A stretch of 33,820 bases of DNA from a virus: positions 1-33,820 of the IMG/VR virus record IMGVR_UViG_3300031578_000197; one strand, 5' to 3'. Shown here piece after piece: positions 1 through 5,462 of this stretch. Under the pieces are notes generated by a model. The model had not been told where the DNA came from, made no database searches, and saw nothing but the letters and a program-made list of their open reading frames with translations. Every line of letters starts with the position of its first letter. Position 1 is the first letter of the stretch. The translations under genes and the position numbers were made by a program.

Positions 1-144
1 CGCTGCTTCCGTACACTGTGTGCAACGGCCCCCAGTGGTCTGCGGATGAAATCACTAGCAGAGGGCACGAAACATGGTGCGCTCGTTGACGCGGTCCATC
101 AGGCCCGCGAGGCGGCCGTAATGCTGAAGGCAATGAGCCAATGA
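1..144 (+). CDS. C-terminal end of an unidentified protein (5' end outside window)
   Basis: An open frame runs from the first base to a TGA at 142-144, giving at least 47 residues that end in a helical, alanine-rich stretch. The next start codon (152) follows only 7 bases later, and its Shine-Dalgarno sequence (GAGGG, 142-146) overlaps this stop. That is the tight spacing seen throughout the left arm, so I read this as the end of an upstream operon gene. An internal ATG at 46 could also start a very short protein. Nothing in the visible part identifies a family. Confidence 0.45.
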   Translation, partial: RCFRTLCATAPSGLRMKSLAEGTKHGALVDAVHQAREAAVMLKAMSQ

Positions 145-151
145 GGGTACA

Positions 152-352
152 GTGGAGCAAAAGCTACAGTGGACTGGATTTCCAAAATATCGGGATGCAA
201 AGAAACAATTTGAACGGAGGTACGCAGCGGACTGCTTGAGTCACGCACAAGGCAACGTTTCGGAAGCGGCCCGAATATCGGGCAAGGACCGACGCGACTT
301 CTACGATCTGCTTCGGCGGACGGGGATACAACCAGGAGATTTCAGGAGATGA
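152..352 (+). CDS. Small Fis/NtrC-C-terminal-type helix-turn-helix protein
   Basis: This 66-residue protein starts at GTG 152 behind a good Shine-Dalgarno sequence (GAGGG). Residues 15-60 resemble the DNA-binding tail of Fis and of sigma-54 activators (HTH_8 type): a first helix with a FERRYAADCL pattern, then GNVSEAARISG and DRRDFYDLLRR as the helix-turn-helix. In that family the domain binds DNA as a dimer. Here it stands alone, without the AAA+ or receiver domains, so it is probably a small phage regulator or nucleoid-type DNA-binding protein. It overlaps the next gene by 4 bases (ATGA-type). The A1-like protein at 25424-27031 carries a second HTH of the same general type. Fold assignment is fairly firm; target and role are unknown. 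Confidence 0.8.
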   Translation: MEQKLQWTGFPKYRDAKKQFERRYAADCLSHAQGNVSEAARISGKDRRDFYDLLRRTGIQPGDFRR

Positions 353-588
353 TGCGATTTGTTGGAGTTCTATCTACCGCAGCTTTGATATTCATGTTAG
401 GTTGCGGGACCGGCGCATATTTCGTCGGTAATTACGCGTACATCCAGGGGGCCAAGGCGGCCTTTACTCGATGTCTAAATATGTCGGGGAGCAACGTTGA
501 AGCAGAATCCTACTACCCGGAGATCCCCAGCCGACGAATTCGATGCGGAGCGTCCGTGTTACTTTCTCATGGGCTGGATCAAAAGTGA
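349..588 (+). CDS. Small membrane-anchored or lipoprotein-like protein
   Basis: This 79-residue protein has two consecutive ATGs (349, 352) and overlaps the stop of the HTH gene. AGGAG at 344-348 sits close upstream. Residues 4-30 are strongly hydrophobic and contain MLGCGTG, which could be a weak lipobox (Cys at 19) or simply a membrane span. The rest is short and polar, with no recognised domain. Its last 92 bases overlap the longest form of the following ORF in another frame. That is a larger overlap than elsewhere in the arm, so either this gene's end or the next gene's start may be misplaced. Function unknown. Confidence 0.55.
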   Translation: MMRFVGVLSTAALIFMLGCGTGAYFVGNYAYIQGAKAAFTRCLNMSGSNVEAESYYPEIPSRRIRCGASVLLSHGLDQK

Positions 589-835
589 TCTAGCAGAGGC
601 TGGAGGCTATTGGAGCCTAGTCTGCGAAGAACGGCTCACATACGGTGAGTGCTGTAAAGTATACGAGCTGGGCCTAGCGCCCTACGATAAATTTATGACT
701 GTGTCAAAGGCAGAATTCGAAACGCTAGGCATCCCGGGTGATCGGGCGGCATCGATCTACTTTGATTTGGAACGTCAACGAGAAGTCAGTCTCCGCGGAA
801 ACAGCGGAAAACGGGAGAAGAAGCAAGATGAGTAA
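497..835 (+). CDS. Hypothetical small phage protein
   Basis: This 112-residue frame opens at TTG 497, which has a good Shine-Dalgarno (GGGGAG, spacing about 6). An in-frame ATG lies at 569 (88 residues) but has no visible ribosome site. The TTG start would overlap the preceding gene by 92 bases; the ATG start would reduce this to 20. From about residue 25 the protein has a mixed aromatic/acidic composition typical of small soluble phage proteins, and it ends in a basic tail. I recognise no family. The stop overlaps the next start by 8 bases, which fits translational coupling in one operon. Confidence 0.5.
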   Translation: MKQNPTTRRSPADEFDAERPCYFLMGWIKSDLAEAGGYWSLVCEERLTYGECCKVYELGLAPYDKFMTVSKAEFETLGIPGDRAASIYFDLERQREVSLRGNSGKREKKQDE

Positions 836-1040
836 GACAACGTACACGGACCTCGGCAAGGTTGGTATCGAGCGCGCGAGCGCCAAAGCCGTTCTGATCA
901 CACGCGGCGACAAGGAGCATTGGATCCCGCTCTCCGTTCTCGAGCCGGACACGGCCACGCGGGTGATCGCCAAAGCCACAAGCCTCGACCACTGCGAAGT
1001 CGCAGACTGGTTCGTCGAGAAGGAAGAGATCGCGGTATGA
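828..1040 (+). CDS. Small conserved-looking phage protein upstream of dCMP deaminase
   Basis: A longer frame reaches back to 738, but the start chosen is ATG 828 because GGGAGAAG (813-820) lies just upstream and the N-terminus MSKTTYTDLG looks natural. The 70-residue product has a beta-rich first half, with KAVLITRGDKEHWIPLSVL reading as two strands joined by a turn, then an acidic helix near the C-terminus. Short proteins with an 'I/V-P-x-S-x-L/I' strand like this occur beside phage replication genes, but I cannot name a function. It overlaps the dCMP deaminase gene by 4 bases (ATGA), so the two are probably translated together. Confidence 0.65.
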   Translation: MSKTTYTDLGKVGIERASAKAVLITRGDKEHWIPLSVLEPDTATRVIAKATSLDHCEVADWFVEKEEIAV

Positions 1041-1528
1041 GCGCCGACTGGCCCCAGCGATGGATGGACATGGCCATGCACGTATCGAAGTGGTCTAAGG
1101 ATTCGTCTTCGAAGGTCGGAGTCGTCATCGTGGGCAACAACAACAGGCTGCTCTCGATTGGCTACAACGGGTTGCCCAGAGGCTGCAACGATCGCGTCGC
1201 CACGAACCCGGAGCGACACGAGAGCGGGAACCCGGAGAAGTACATGTGGTACGAGCACGCGGAGCGGAACGCGATTTACAACGCGGCTGCTGAAGGCATT
1301 GCTCTTCGAGGATCCACCATGTTCGCACCTAACGCGGCTTGCTGCGACTGCGCACGAGCTGTGGTTCAGAGCGGCATCAGCAGGTTCATCTACTACAACG
1401 ACGGCCCGTTCTTCGAGCGCCAGGATTGGGTCGATAGGCTTAACACGGCCCTTGTCATCTTCTCCGAAAGCGGAGTGGCCGCGATCGGAATTGCCGGATA
1501 CCCGAGACTAGGATTGAGGTTGACATGA
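1037..1528 (+). CDS. Deoxycytidylate (dCMP) deaminase
   Basis: Predicted to convert dCMP to dUMP, the substrate of the thymidylate synthase encoded directly downstream. The start ATG 1037 overlaps the previous stop by 4 bases. The 163-residue protein shows the cytidine/deoxycytidylate deaminase zinc site: HAE at 74-76 (His74 zinc ligand, Glu76 proton shuttle) and Cys102/Cys105 in a C-x-x-C. The usual PCxxC has Ala in place of Pro (ACCDC). The substrate-loop region around residues 41-72, GYNGLPRG followed by a loop with HES and EKY, matches dCMP deaminases of phage T4 type rather than cytosine or tRNA deaminases. Length agrees with compact phage forms. Gene order deaminase-thyA makes the pathway role nearly certain, though dCMP versus another deoxycytidine substrate is inferred. 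Confidence 0.92.
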   Translation: MSADWPQRWMDMAMHVSKWSKDSSSKVGVVIVGNNNRLLSIGYNGLPRGCNDRVATNPERHESGNPEKYMWYEHAERNAIYNAAAEGIALRGSTMFAPNAACCDCARAVVQSGISRFIYYNDGPFFERQDWVDRLNTALVIFSESGVAAIGIAGYPRLGLRLT

Positions 1529-2361
1529 GATCCAACACAGGCGAAGGCCGATACCTCGAACTGCTCCGCGACGTCATGCTGAACGGTGTAACGAGCGACA
1601 ATCGAACTGACACGCCAACGCGCAAGGTATTCGGTCGCTTCTGGAGCTGCGATGACGTAATCGAGGACTTCCCACTGCTGACGACGAAGCGAGTTCACTT
1701 CAAGAGCGTCGTGGCGGAGCTGATCTGGTTCCTCAGCGGATCGACGAACAACAACGACCTGAACTACCTGGGCTGTACAATCTGGGACGAATGGGCCAAC
1801 GACATCGGGGAGCTGGGCCCAATCTACGGTCGGCAGTGGCGCTACTGGAGAGATCGGCACACGGTCGGCGAGGAAGACGTCACCGACTACCACGACCAGA
1901 TCGAGATGATGCTTTATCTCCTGGCAAACGAGCCCGACAGCCGGCGCATGCTGGTCTCGGCCTGGAACGTCGCCGATCTTCCGGACATGGCTCTTTTGCC
2001 TTGCCACTACGCGTTCCAGCTTCAGGTGACTAACGGCGAGCTGAACATGATGGTGAACATGCGATCGATCGACATCTTCCTTGGGTTGCCGTTCAACATT
2101 GCCAGCTACGCGCTGCTCCTGAGGATGTTCGCCCACGTCACGGGATACCGCGCGAAGCGGCTGTGCTTCAGCCTGGGCGATCTTCACATCTACGAGAACC
2201 ACATGGAGCAGGGTCGCATTCAACTCACACGCGGCCAGCTGGACGCACCCCGGGTAGGTCTCGCGGACTCAATCGGATCGATTTTCGACTTCCGGCCAGA
2301 GCACGTCGAACTTCGGTCGTATAACCCACATGCTGGGTTGAAGGGGAAGGTGGCGGTCTAA
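1525..2361 (+). CDS. thyA: Thymidylate synthase (ThyA type)
   Basis: Converts dUMP to dTMP using methylene-tetrahydrofolate. The 278-residue protein has all main ThyA blocks in order: the phosphate-binding loop with Arg27 (DNRTDTPT), FPLLTTKR at 49-56, GPIYGRQWR at 98-106, catalytic Cys160 in LLPCHYAFQ, Arg180-Ser181-x-Asp183, GLPFNIASY at 187-195, and GDLHIYENH at 218-226. Asn191, the residue that selects uracil over cytosine in this family, is present, so it should be a dUMP methylase and not a dCMP hydroxymethylase. The C-terminus ends KVAV, like the usual VAI/VAV closing residues. The ATG overlaps the deaminase stop (ATGA). A 93-base gap with a leader element follows, so this gene probably closes its transcription block. 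Confidence 0.97.
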   Translation: MRSNTGEGRYLELLRDVMLNGVTSDNRTDTPTRKVFGRFWSCDDVIEDFPLLTTKRVHFKSVVAELIWFLSGSTNNNDLNYLGCTIWDEWANDIGELGPIYGRQWRYWRDRHTVGEEDVTDYHDQIEMMLYLLANEPDSRRMLVSAWNVADLPDMALLPCHYAFQLQVTNGELNMMVNMRSIDIFLGLPFNIASYALLLRMFAHVTGYRAKRLCFSLGDLHIYENHMEQGRIQLTRGQLDAPRVGLADSIGSIFDFRPEHVELRSYNPHAGLKGKVAV

Positions 2362-2390
2362 GCAAAAGGGGATTCGGATTTTCAGATTTT

Positions 2391-2440
2391 TTTGAAAAAA
2401 GAGCGACCCAATTTCAGAACGGCCGACATTTTTCTGACGG
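2391..2440 (+). promoter_or_regulatory. Leader element, copy A (candidate phage promoter or leader)
   Basis: This lies in the 93-base gap between thyA and the gene at 2455. It starts TTTGAAAAAAGAG, then 7 variable bases, ATTTCA, 11 mostly different bases, and a T-rich block ending in CTGA. The same series with the same spacings recurs at 3364-3413. The distance from TTTG to the next ATG is 64 bases here and 65 in copy B. Both copies sit between tightly packed gene blocks. A TTGAAA resembles a sigma-70 -35 box, but no good -10 box sits 17 bases on. A phage-specific promoter or an RNA leader therefore seems more likely. The repeat itself is directly visible; its role is inferred. Confidence 0.6.
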
Positions 2441-2454
2441 CCCCAGGAGACAGG

Positions 2455-2847
2455 ATGATCGGCATCAACCAAGCCATCAGCGACATGCTCGAAGCGGTTG
2501 AGCGCAACGTCAAGCGTCTGGACAAGATCCGGCAGGCCGGCGGCGCCCTCGGGAGAGGTGCGTTCGGAATGCGTACGGACCTCCTTCACACTGCCGCAAA
2601 TCTGCGTGGTGCCATGGGGGACATCGACAAGCCCGACCACGTCTGCCCGCTCTGCGCTCAGCCGAAATATCAGGTTGAGCTAATAAAATTGATCAAAGGG
2701 CTCAAGTCCTGCGAGGTTTGGGCCGATGATGGTCAGAGCTGGACGATCGATGTGGCTGCCTTCGAGGGCAACCCGGATGCGGTCTGCGGGGCGATGATCG
2801 ACATCATTCGGGGTGAGTACATCATACCCGTGAAGGAGAAAAGCTGA
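2455..2847 (+). CDS. Hypothetical protein with a CxxC pair
   Basis: The start ATG 2455 is preceded by AGGAG (2445-2449), an excellent ribosome site. An in-frame TTG at 2392 was rejected because it lies inside the repeated leader element. The 130-residue product begins with an amphipathic helical region (about 1-60), followed by HVCPLCAQ with a C-x-x-C pair that could hold a zinc ion or form a disulfide. A short alpha/beta segment ends EYIIPVKEK. No family is recognised. It is the first gene of the short block 2455-3337 behind leader element A, and its stop overlaps the next start (TGATG). Confidence 0.7.
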   Translation: MIGINQAISDMLEAVERNVKRLDKIRQAGGALGRGAFGMRTDLLHTAANLRGAMGDIDKPDHVCPLCAQPKYQVELIKLIKGLKSCEVWADDGQSWTIDVAAFEGNPDAVCGAMIDIIRGEYIIPVKEKS

Positions 2848-3131
2848 TGCCCCTAGTAATCCTTGAAGGCGGCGAGCAGCTCTTCTGCCACCCGCTGGCG
2901 CGATGCGAGGGCCACGCGTGTTGTGTCCATAACCCCAGCGACCACCATATGCGGGGTTGGCGGCAGCACTGGCGTGACGATGCCCAGAAGATGGAGCGGC
3001 TGTGTCCGCACGGGATCGGGCACCCGGACCCGGACGATTTGGCGTACCAAGAGCAGGTTTGCCACGCGAACGTTGCTCTCGCTCGCATCCATGGATGCGA
3101 TGGATGCTGCTCAGAGAAGGCCAGCAAATGA
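2847..3131 (+). CDS. Cys/His-rich small phage protein, probable zinc binder
   Basis: This 94-residue protein contains about nine cysteines and nine histidines, in clusters such as FCHPLARCEGHACCVH, a HWRDDAQKMERLCPHG segment, a GHPDPDD motif, and a C-terminal HGCDGCC. The spacing suggests one or more zinc sites. The conserved-looking order of HWR, CPHG, HPDPDD and HGCDGCC agrees with a small protein I recall from other tailed phages without a known function. No catalytic signature was identified. It is translationally coupled to the genes on both sides (TGATG and ATGA overlaps), so it is probably made in step with the CxxC protein upstream. Confidence 0.7.
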   Translation: MPLVILEGGEQLFCHPLARCEGHACCVHNPSDHHMRGWRQHWRDDAQKMERLCPHGIGHPDPDDLAYQEQVCHANVALARIHGCDGCCSEKASK

Positions 3132-3337
3132 AAGTTCGAGTCGAGCGCCTAGAGCACAGAGAGAGCACAGTGGTCATGTTCGAGTTCACGGATCATGAAA
3201 TCCGTCGGGCGGAGACGCTCACCAGCCTGGGTGGCAGGCTGCGACCCCCACGTATTGACTTTAGGCGGGTGTTCTCCAATCCGTGCCCGCGGGACTGGAT
3301 TCAGTACGTGTCCTGGTTGACTAGTGAGGTCGACTAA
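3128..3337 (+). CDS. Hypothetical small basic protein
   Basis: The start ATG 3128 overlaps the previous stop by 4 bases, which decides it over the longer frame reaching back to 3002. The 69-residue product is basic in its middle (repeated arginines, GGRLRPPRIDFRR) and ends in a tryptophan-containing stretch. No domain or signal is seen. It is the last gene of the block between the two leader elements, and an untranslated gap of 91 bases follows. A small nucleic-acid-binding or inhibitor protein would fit the charge, but this is only a guess. Confidence 0.6.
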   Translation: MKVRVERLEHRESTVVMFEFTDHEIRRAETLTSLGGRLRPPRIDFRRVFSNPCPRDWIQYVSWLTSEVD

Positions 3338-3363
3338 CATTTTGACTTCGAATAATAAATTTA

Positions 3364-3413
3364 TTTGAAAAAAGAGAAGACTGATTTCAATTGCCGTCAC
3401 CTTTTCCTGAAGC
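3364..3413 (+). promoter_or_regulatory. Leader element, copy B (candidate phage promoter or leader)
   Basis: Second copy of the element at 2391-2440. TTTGAAAAAAGAG (3364-3376) is identical; after 7 other bases comes ATTTCA (3384-3389), and after 11 more a CTTTTCCTGA block (3401-3410). The next start codon (3429) lies 65 bases after the first T. The region just upstream (3341-3363) is unusually AT-rich for this genome. The ORF that could be read through it from TTG 3365 is out of frame with the downstream gene, whereas in copy A it is in frame. This argues that DNA or RNA sequence, not a peptide, is conserved. Confidence 0.6.
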
Positions 3414-3428
3414 GGGGCACACACAGCC

Positions 3429-3854
3429 ATGACGAAATTCAAACGGGTACTTTCACCACTGCTTCATGCGACATCGTACGTCGGGCTGCCTCACAGAGGG
3501 AAGCCTTGCCGGGAAGATGGCAAGCTCTGGCTCTGGGCCCCGGACTACGGATATTCTTTCTGCGTCGAAGAGATCGACGACGTCTTCAAGCCCCTGCCTG
3601 CTGGTCAGTGCGTTCGGCTTGAGGTTGGTGCCGTGCCGTTTATCAACTCGGTCCCCTACCGGGTGAACGACGCGTGCGGGATCTCCAAGCTGGCTGATCA
3701 GATGCTGTTAGCCGCCTTCGGAGCTACGGATTTCGCGCACCTGGAAACAATCATCGGCGAAGAGTTTTTCGATCGCTTCTGCGTGACGATCCCCGACTTC
3801 GAAAACGGGTATCCGGAAGAGGTGGCCATTCACTATCGGGTGGTGTTGGTATGA
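3429..3854 (+). CDS. Hypothetical protein, first gene of the third left-arm block
   Basis: This 141-residue protein starts at ATG 3429, 65 bases after the start of leader element B; no strong Shine-Dalgarno is visible. It is rich in aromatic residues and glycine in its first half (an LWLWAPDYGYSF stretch), suggesting a small beta fold. The second half is more helical, with ADQMLLAAFGATDFAHLE, and it ends in a strand-like tail. No signal peptide, membrane span or metal motif is evident, and I recognise no family. Its stop overlaps the next start by 4 bases. Confidence 0.65.
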   Translation: MTKFKRVLSPLLHATSYVGLPHRGKPCREDGKLWLWAPDYGYSFCVEEIDDVFKPLPAGQCVRLEVGAVPFINSVPYRVNDACGISKLADQMLLAAFGATDFAHLETIIGEEFFDRFCVTIPDFENGYPEEVAIHYRVVLV

Positions 3855-4051
3855 AGAAGTGCTGCTTCGAGCGACAAAGGCGCGGCCCCATCAATCACTT
3901 CGTCGAGTGTGGGGATGCCTGCACGAAATGTCTCCTCGCATACTATACGGACCTGCTGATTCTGGAACTGAAAGACAACAAACCGGTCAAAGCGTTCGAG
4001 CGCGCTCAAGATGTGCGCCGACAGATAAGGGAACTCCCAAGTGAAGCTTGA
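3851..4051 (+). CDS. Small Cys-containing hypothetical protein
   Basis: This 66-residue protein starts at ATG 3851 with an ATGA overlap. Its first half has five cysteines, beginning with MKKCCFER and including VECGDACTKCLLAY, which could bind a metal in a C-x4-C-x2-C arrangement. The second half is a charged helix ending RQIRELPSEA. The size, coupling and composition match small regulatory or zinc-ribbon-like phage proteins, but nothing specific can be assigned. It overlaps the following gene by 11 bases. Confidence 0.6.
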   Translation: MKKCCFERQRRGPINHFVECGDACTKCLLAYYTDLLILELKDNKPVKAFERAQDVRRQIRELPSEA

Positions 4052-4508
4052 ACTCATCGAAGAAGTTCCGCGCGTCGCAGGCCGCCGCTTCAGGAACAAG
4101 ACCCTGGAGACTGAGATACGCTGGGACGGCCTGAGCGCGCTGCCCCCGACCGTGTTCGACACGTTCCGCATCTCCTACCGGACCAACGTCTACCGTGGTC
4201 CAGACGGCGAGCTGTGGAGCTATGACGAACTGCTTCAGCATCACGTCGACAACGATGTCAGGTTTCCCGGGACGTCCCACTTCAGCGAAGCGGTGGACTT
4301 CGAATTCTGGTACGACTGGGGATCCGACGGGCACGTCGAGTGGGAATATCAGGGGACGTGGCGCTTCTTCATGCACCCGGAGACCGAAGAGGAAGAGCGC
4401 GAGTGGCAGTGGGTGAACGAGACCAGCGGCGACGATATTCAGAACCTCCTGGCCGAGTACCTTTACCAGATCAACCGAGACAAATGGGAGAAGAATCGTG
4501 CCGAATAA
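4041..4508 (+). CDS. Hypothetical acidic protein
   Basis: This 155-residue protein is placed at GTG 4041, with AGGGA about 9 bases upstream. It is strongly acidic and rich in tryptophan and tyrosine. A central segment of alternating aromatic and charged residues (FEFWYDWGSDGHVEW) is followed by an EEEEREWQW stretch. This pattern suggests a compact beta-sandwich-like or DNA-mimic-like acidic protein, but no family is recognised. There is no signal peptide or membrane span. It overlaps both neighbours by about 11 bases, placing it in the continuous left-arm operon. Confidence 0.6.
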   Translation: MKLELIEEVPRVAGRRFRNKTLETEIRWDGLSALPPTVFDTFRISYRTNVYRGPDGELWSYDELLQHHVDNDVRFPGTSHFSEAVDFEFWYDWGSDGHVEWEYQGTWRFFMHPETEEEEREWQWVNETSGDDIQNLLAEYLYQINRDKWEKNRAE

Positions 4509-4986
4509 CAAGATCATAGATCCAGGTCGACCCTCACTGGCCTCGCGCCTGAACGCGCAGATCAGGGATGGAACGGCCGGCAACAAAAAGACCAACAAGG
4601 CCGAGGTCCGCCTCTTCAAGCAGCGAATTCGAGACGGCCTCGATGATGACGCGGCCCGCAAAGATACGAAGATCTCTGCACGGATGGCCCAGGACATCAA
4701 AGCCGGTCGCACTTGGCCGATGGTGATCCTTCTCGTCCTGGCTGTCTGCACGATGGGGAACTCCTGCGACAGCGGTGGTGATGGTGGCGGCGATCGGCCC
4801 TACTGCGAGTACTTGGCTCGCCCACTCTGCCGCGACGTCACCACGACCTACCCTTGCCTGTGTCTCTACGGACTTGAGGCAGTGACGTCAGAGGCTGATG
4901 AGCGCGAGTTGTACAACGTCACCCCCACACCCGGGTATATCTTCGAGGGAGGGCCCGAGGGAGGGCAGTCCGGCGATGTGTTCTGA
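4498..4986 (+). CDS. HTH-like N-terminus joined to a membrane/lipoprotein-like C-terminal half
   Basis: This 162-residue frame starts at GTG 4498. Residues 35-72 read as a small helix-turn-helix like those trailing homing endonucleases: a helix with KQRIRDGLDDD, then KISARMAQDIKAGRTW. Directly after comes a hydrophobic run (about 74-90, PMVILLVLAVCTMGNSC) followed by a Gly/Asp linker, which looks like a lipoprotein signal with Cys at 90. A Cys-rich exterior-type tail follows. Either this is a DNA-binding domain tethered to the membrane, or two genes share one frame and an internal ATG (around MAQD or MVILL) starts a secreted lipoprotein. The sequence does not decide between them. It overlaps the sigma-like gene at 4986 by one base. 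Confidence 0.6.
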   Translation: MPNNKIIDPGRPSLASRLNAQIRDGTAGNKKTNKAEVRLFKQRIRDGLDDDAARKDTKISARMAQDIKAGRTWPMVILLVLAVCTMGNSCDSGGDGGGDRPYCEYLARPLCRDVTTTYPCLCLYGLEAVTSEADERELYNVTPTPGYIFEGGPEGGQSGDVF

Positions 4987-5453
4987 TGGAACAGGAACTT
5001 TTCGAAGGGACGTTTTCCAAGCTAAAGGTGTCCGTTCACAGGTACTTCTCCGGACAGGATTTGGATACGCGAAGGGACATAATTCAGGAAAGCCTGCTTC
5101 AGGCCGTTCGCCGTGGGCTCATTGACAAACCACTGACCTGGAGATCAGCGCGTTCGCTATCGATTGACGCGTATCGAACGGTGAGTGGACCTGCGCAGGG
5201 CTCGTTCTTCCGACACGTCCCGTTCAGCACCTGGAACGATGTGCTTTCGCTCGCTGATCCACCCAACCAGCTAACAGACATAGAGGTCAAGGATAAAATG
5301 CTGAGCGCCGAAGAGCAGGTATTCCAGGACATGCTATGGGCGGAGGAAGGCCGAGGAGTCGATCTGGCGCGGGAGCGGGACACTCGAGCCGCCCTGGACT
5401 CGATGCCCTTGTCCCTCGGGGACTATCTGAGGCTGCTCGAATGTCCGTGCTAA
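4986..5453 (+). CDS. Short ECF-sigma-factor-like protein with region 2 but an incomplete region 4
   Basis: This 155-residue protein starts at ATG 4986. Residues 25-68 resemble sigma-70 region 2 of extracytoplasmic-function sigma factors: a DTRRDIIQESLLQAVRRG segment corresponds to the usual 'D-x-E-D-I-x-Q-E-x-F-x-x-A' helix, and WRSARSLSIDAYRT to the 'W-L-x-x-I-A-x-N-x-x-x-D-x-x-R' core-binding and -10-recognition helix. The C-terminal part begins like region 4 (ALDSMPLSLGDYLRLLE) but stops before the -35-binding HTH would be complete. It could be a phage sigma factor for a special promoter class, or a decoy that binds core RNA polymerase. Two unusual leader elements lie upstream in the same arm. 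The match is by eye and moderate. Confidence 0.55.
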   Translation: MEQELFEGTFSKLKVSVHRYFSGQDLDTRRDIIQESLLQAVRRGLIDKPLTWRSARSLSIDAYRTVSGPAQGSFFRHVPFSTWNDVLSLADPPNQLTDIEVKDKMLSAEEQVFQDMLWAEEGRGVDLARERDTRAALDSMPLSLGDYLRLLECPC

Positions 5454-5462
5454 TATTCGGCC

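Noticed and set aside
1393-2223. A 276-codon - strand frame opposite dCMP deaminase and thyA
   Set aside because: Shadow of two certain enzymes; no ribosome site or recognisable domain.
1525-2361. ThyA homologue as dCMP or dUMP hydroxymethylase for modified DNA
   Set aside because: Asn191 and the general ThyA blocks fit an ordinary dUMP methylase; no other base-modification gene is visible.
2392-2454. Extension of the 2455 gene to TTG 2392
   Set aside because: The extension consists of the duplicated leader element, and AGGAG directly ahead of ATG 2455 supports the shorter form.
3365-3622. Possible 85-residue gene from TTG 3365
   Set aside because: It overlaps the gene at 3429 in another frame, and its similarity to the start of the 2392 frame comes from the repeated DNA element, not from a conserved protein.
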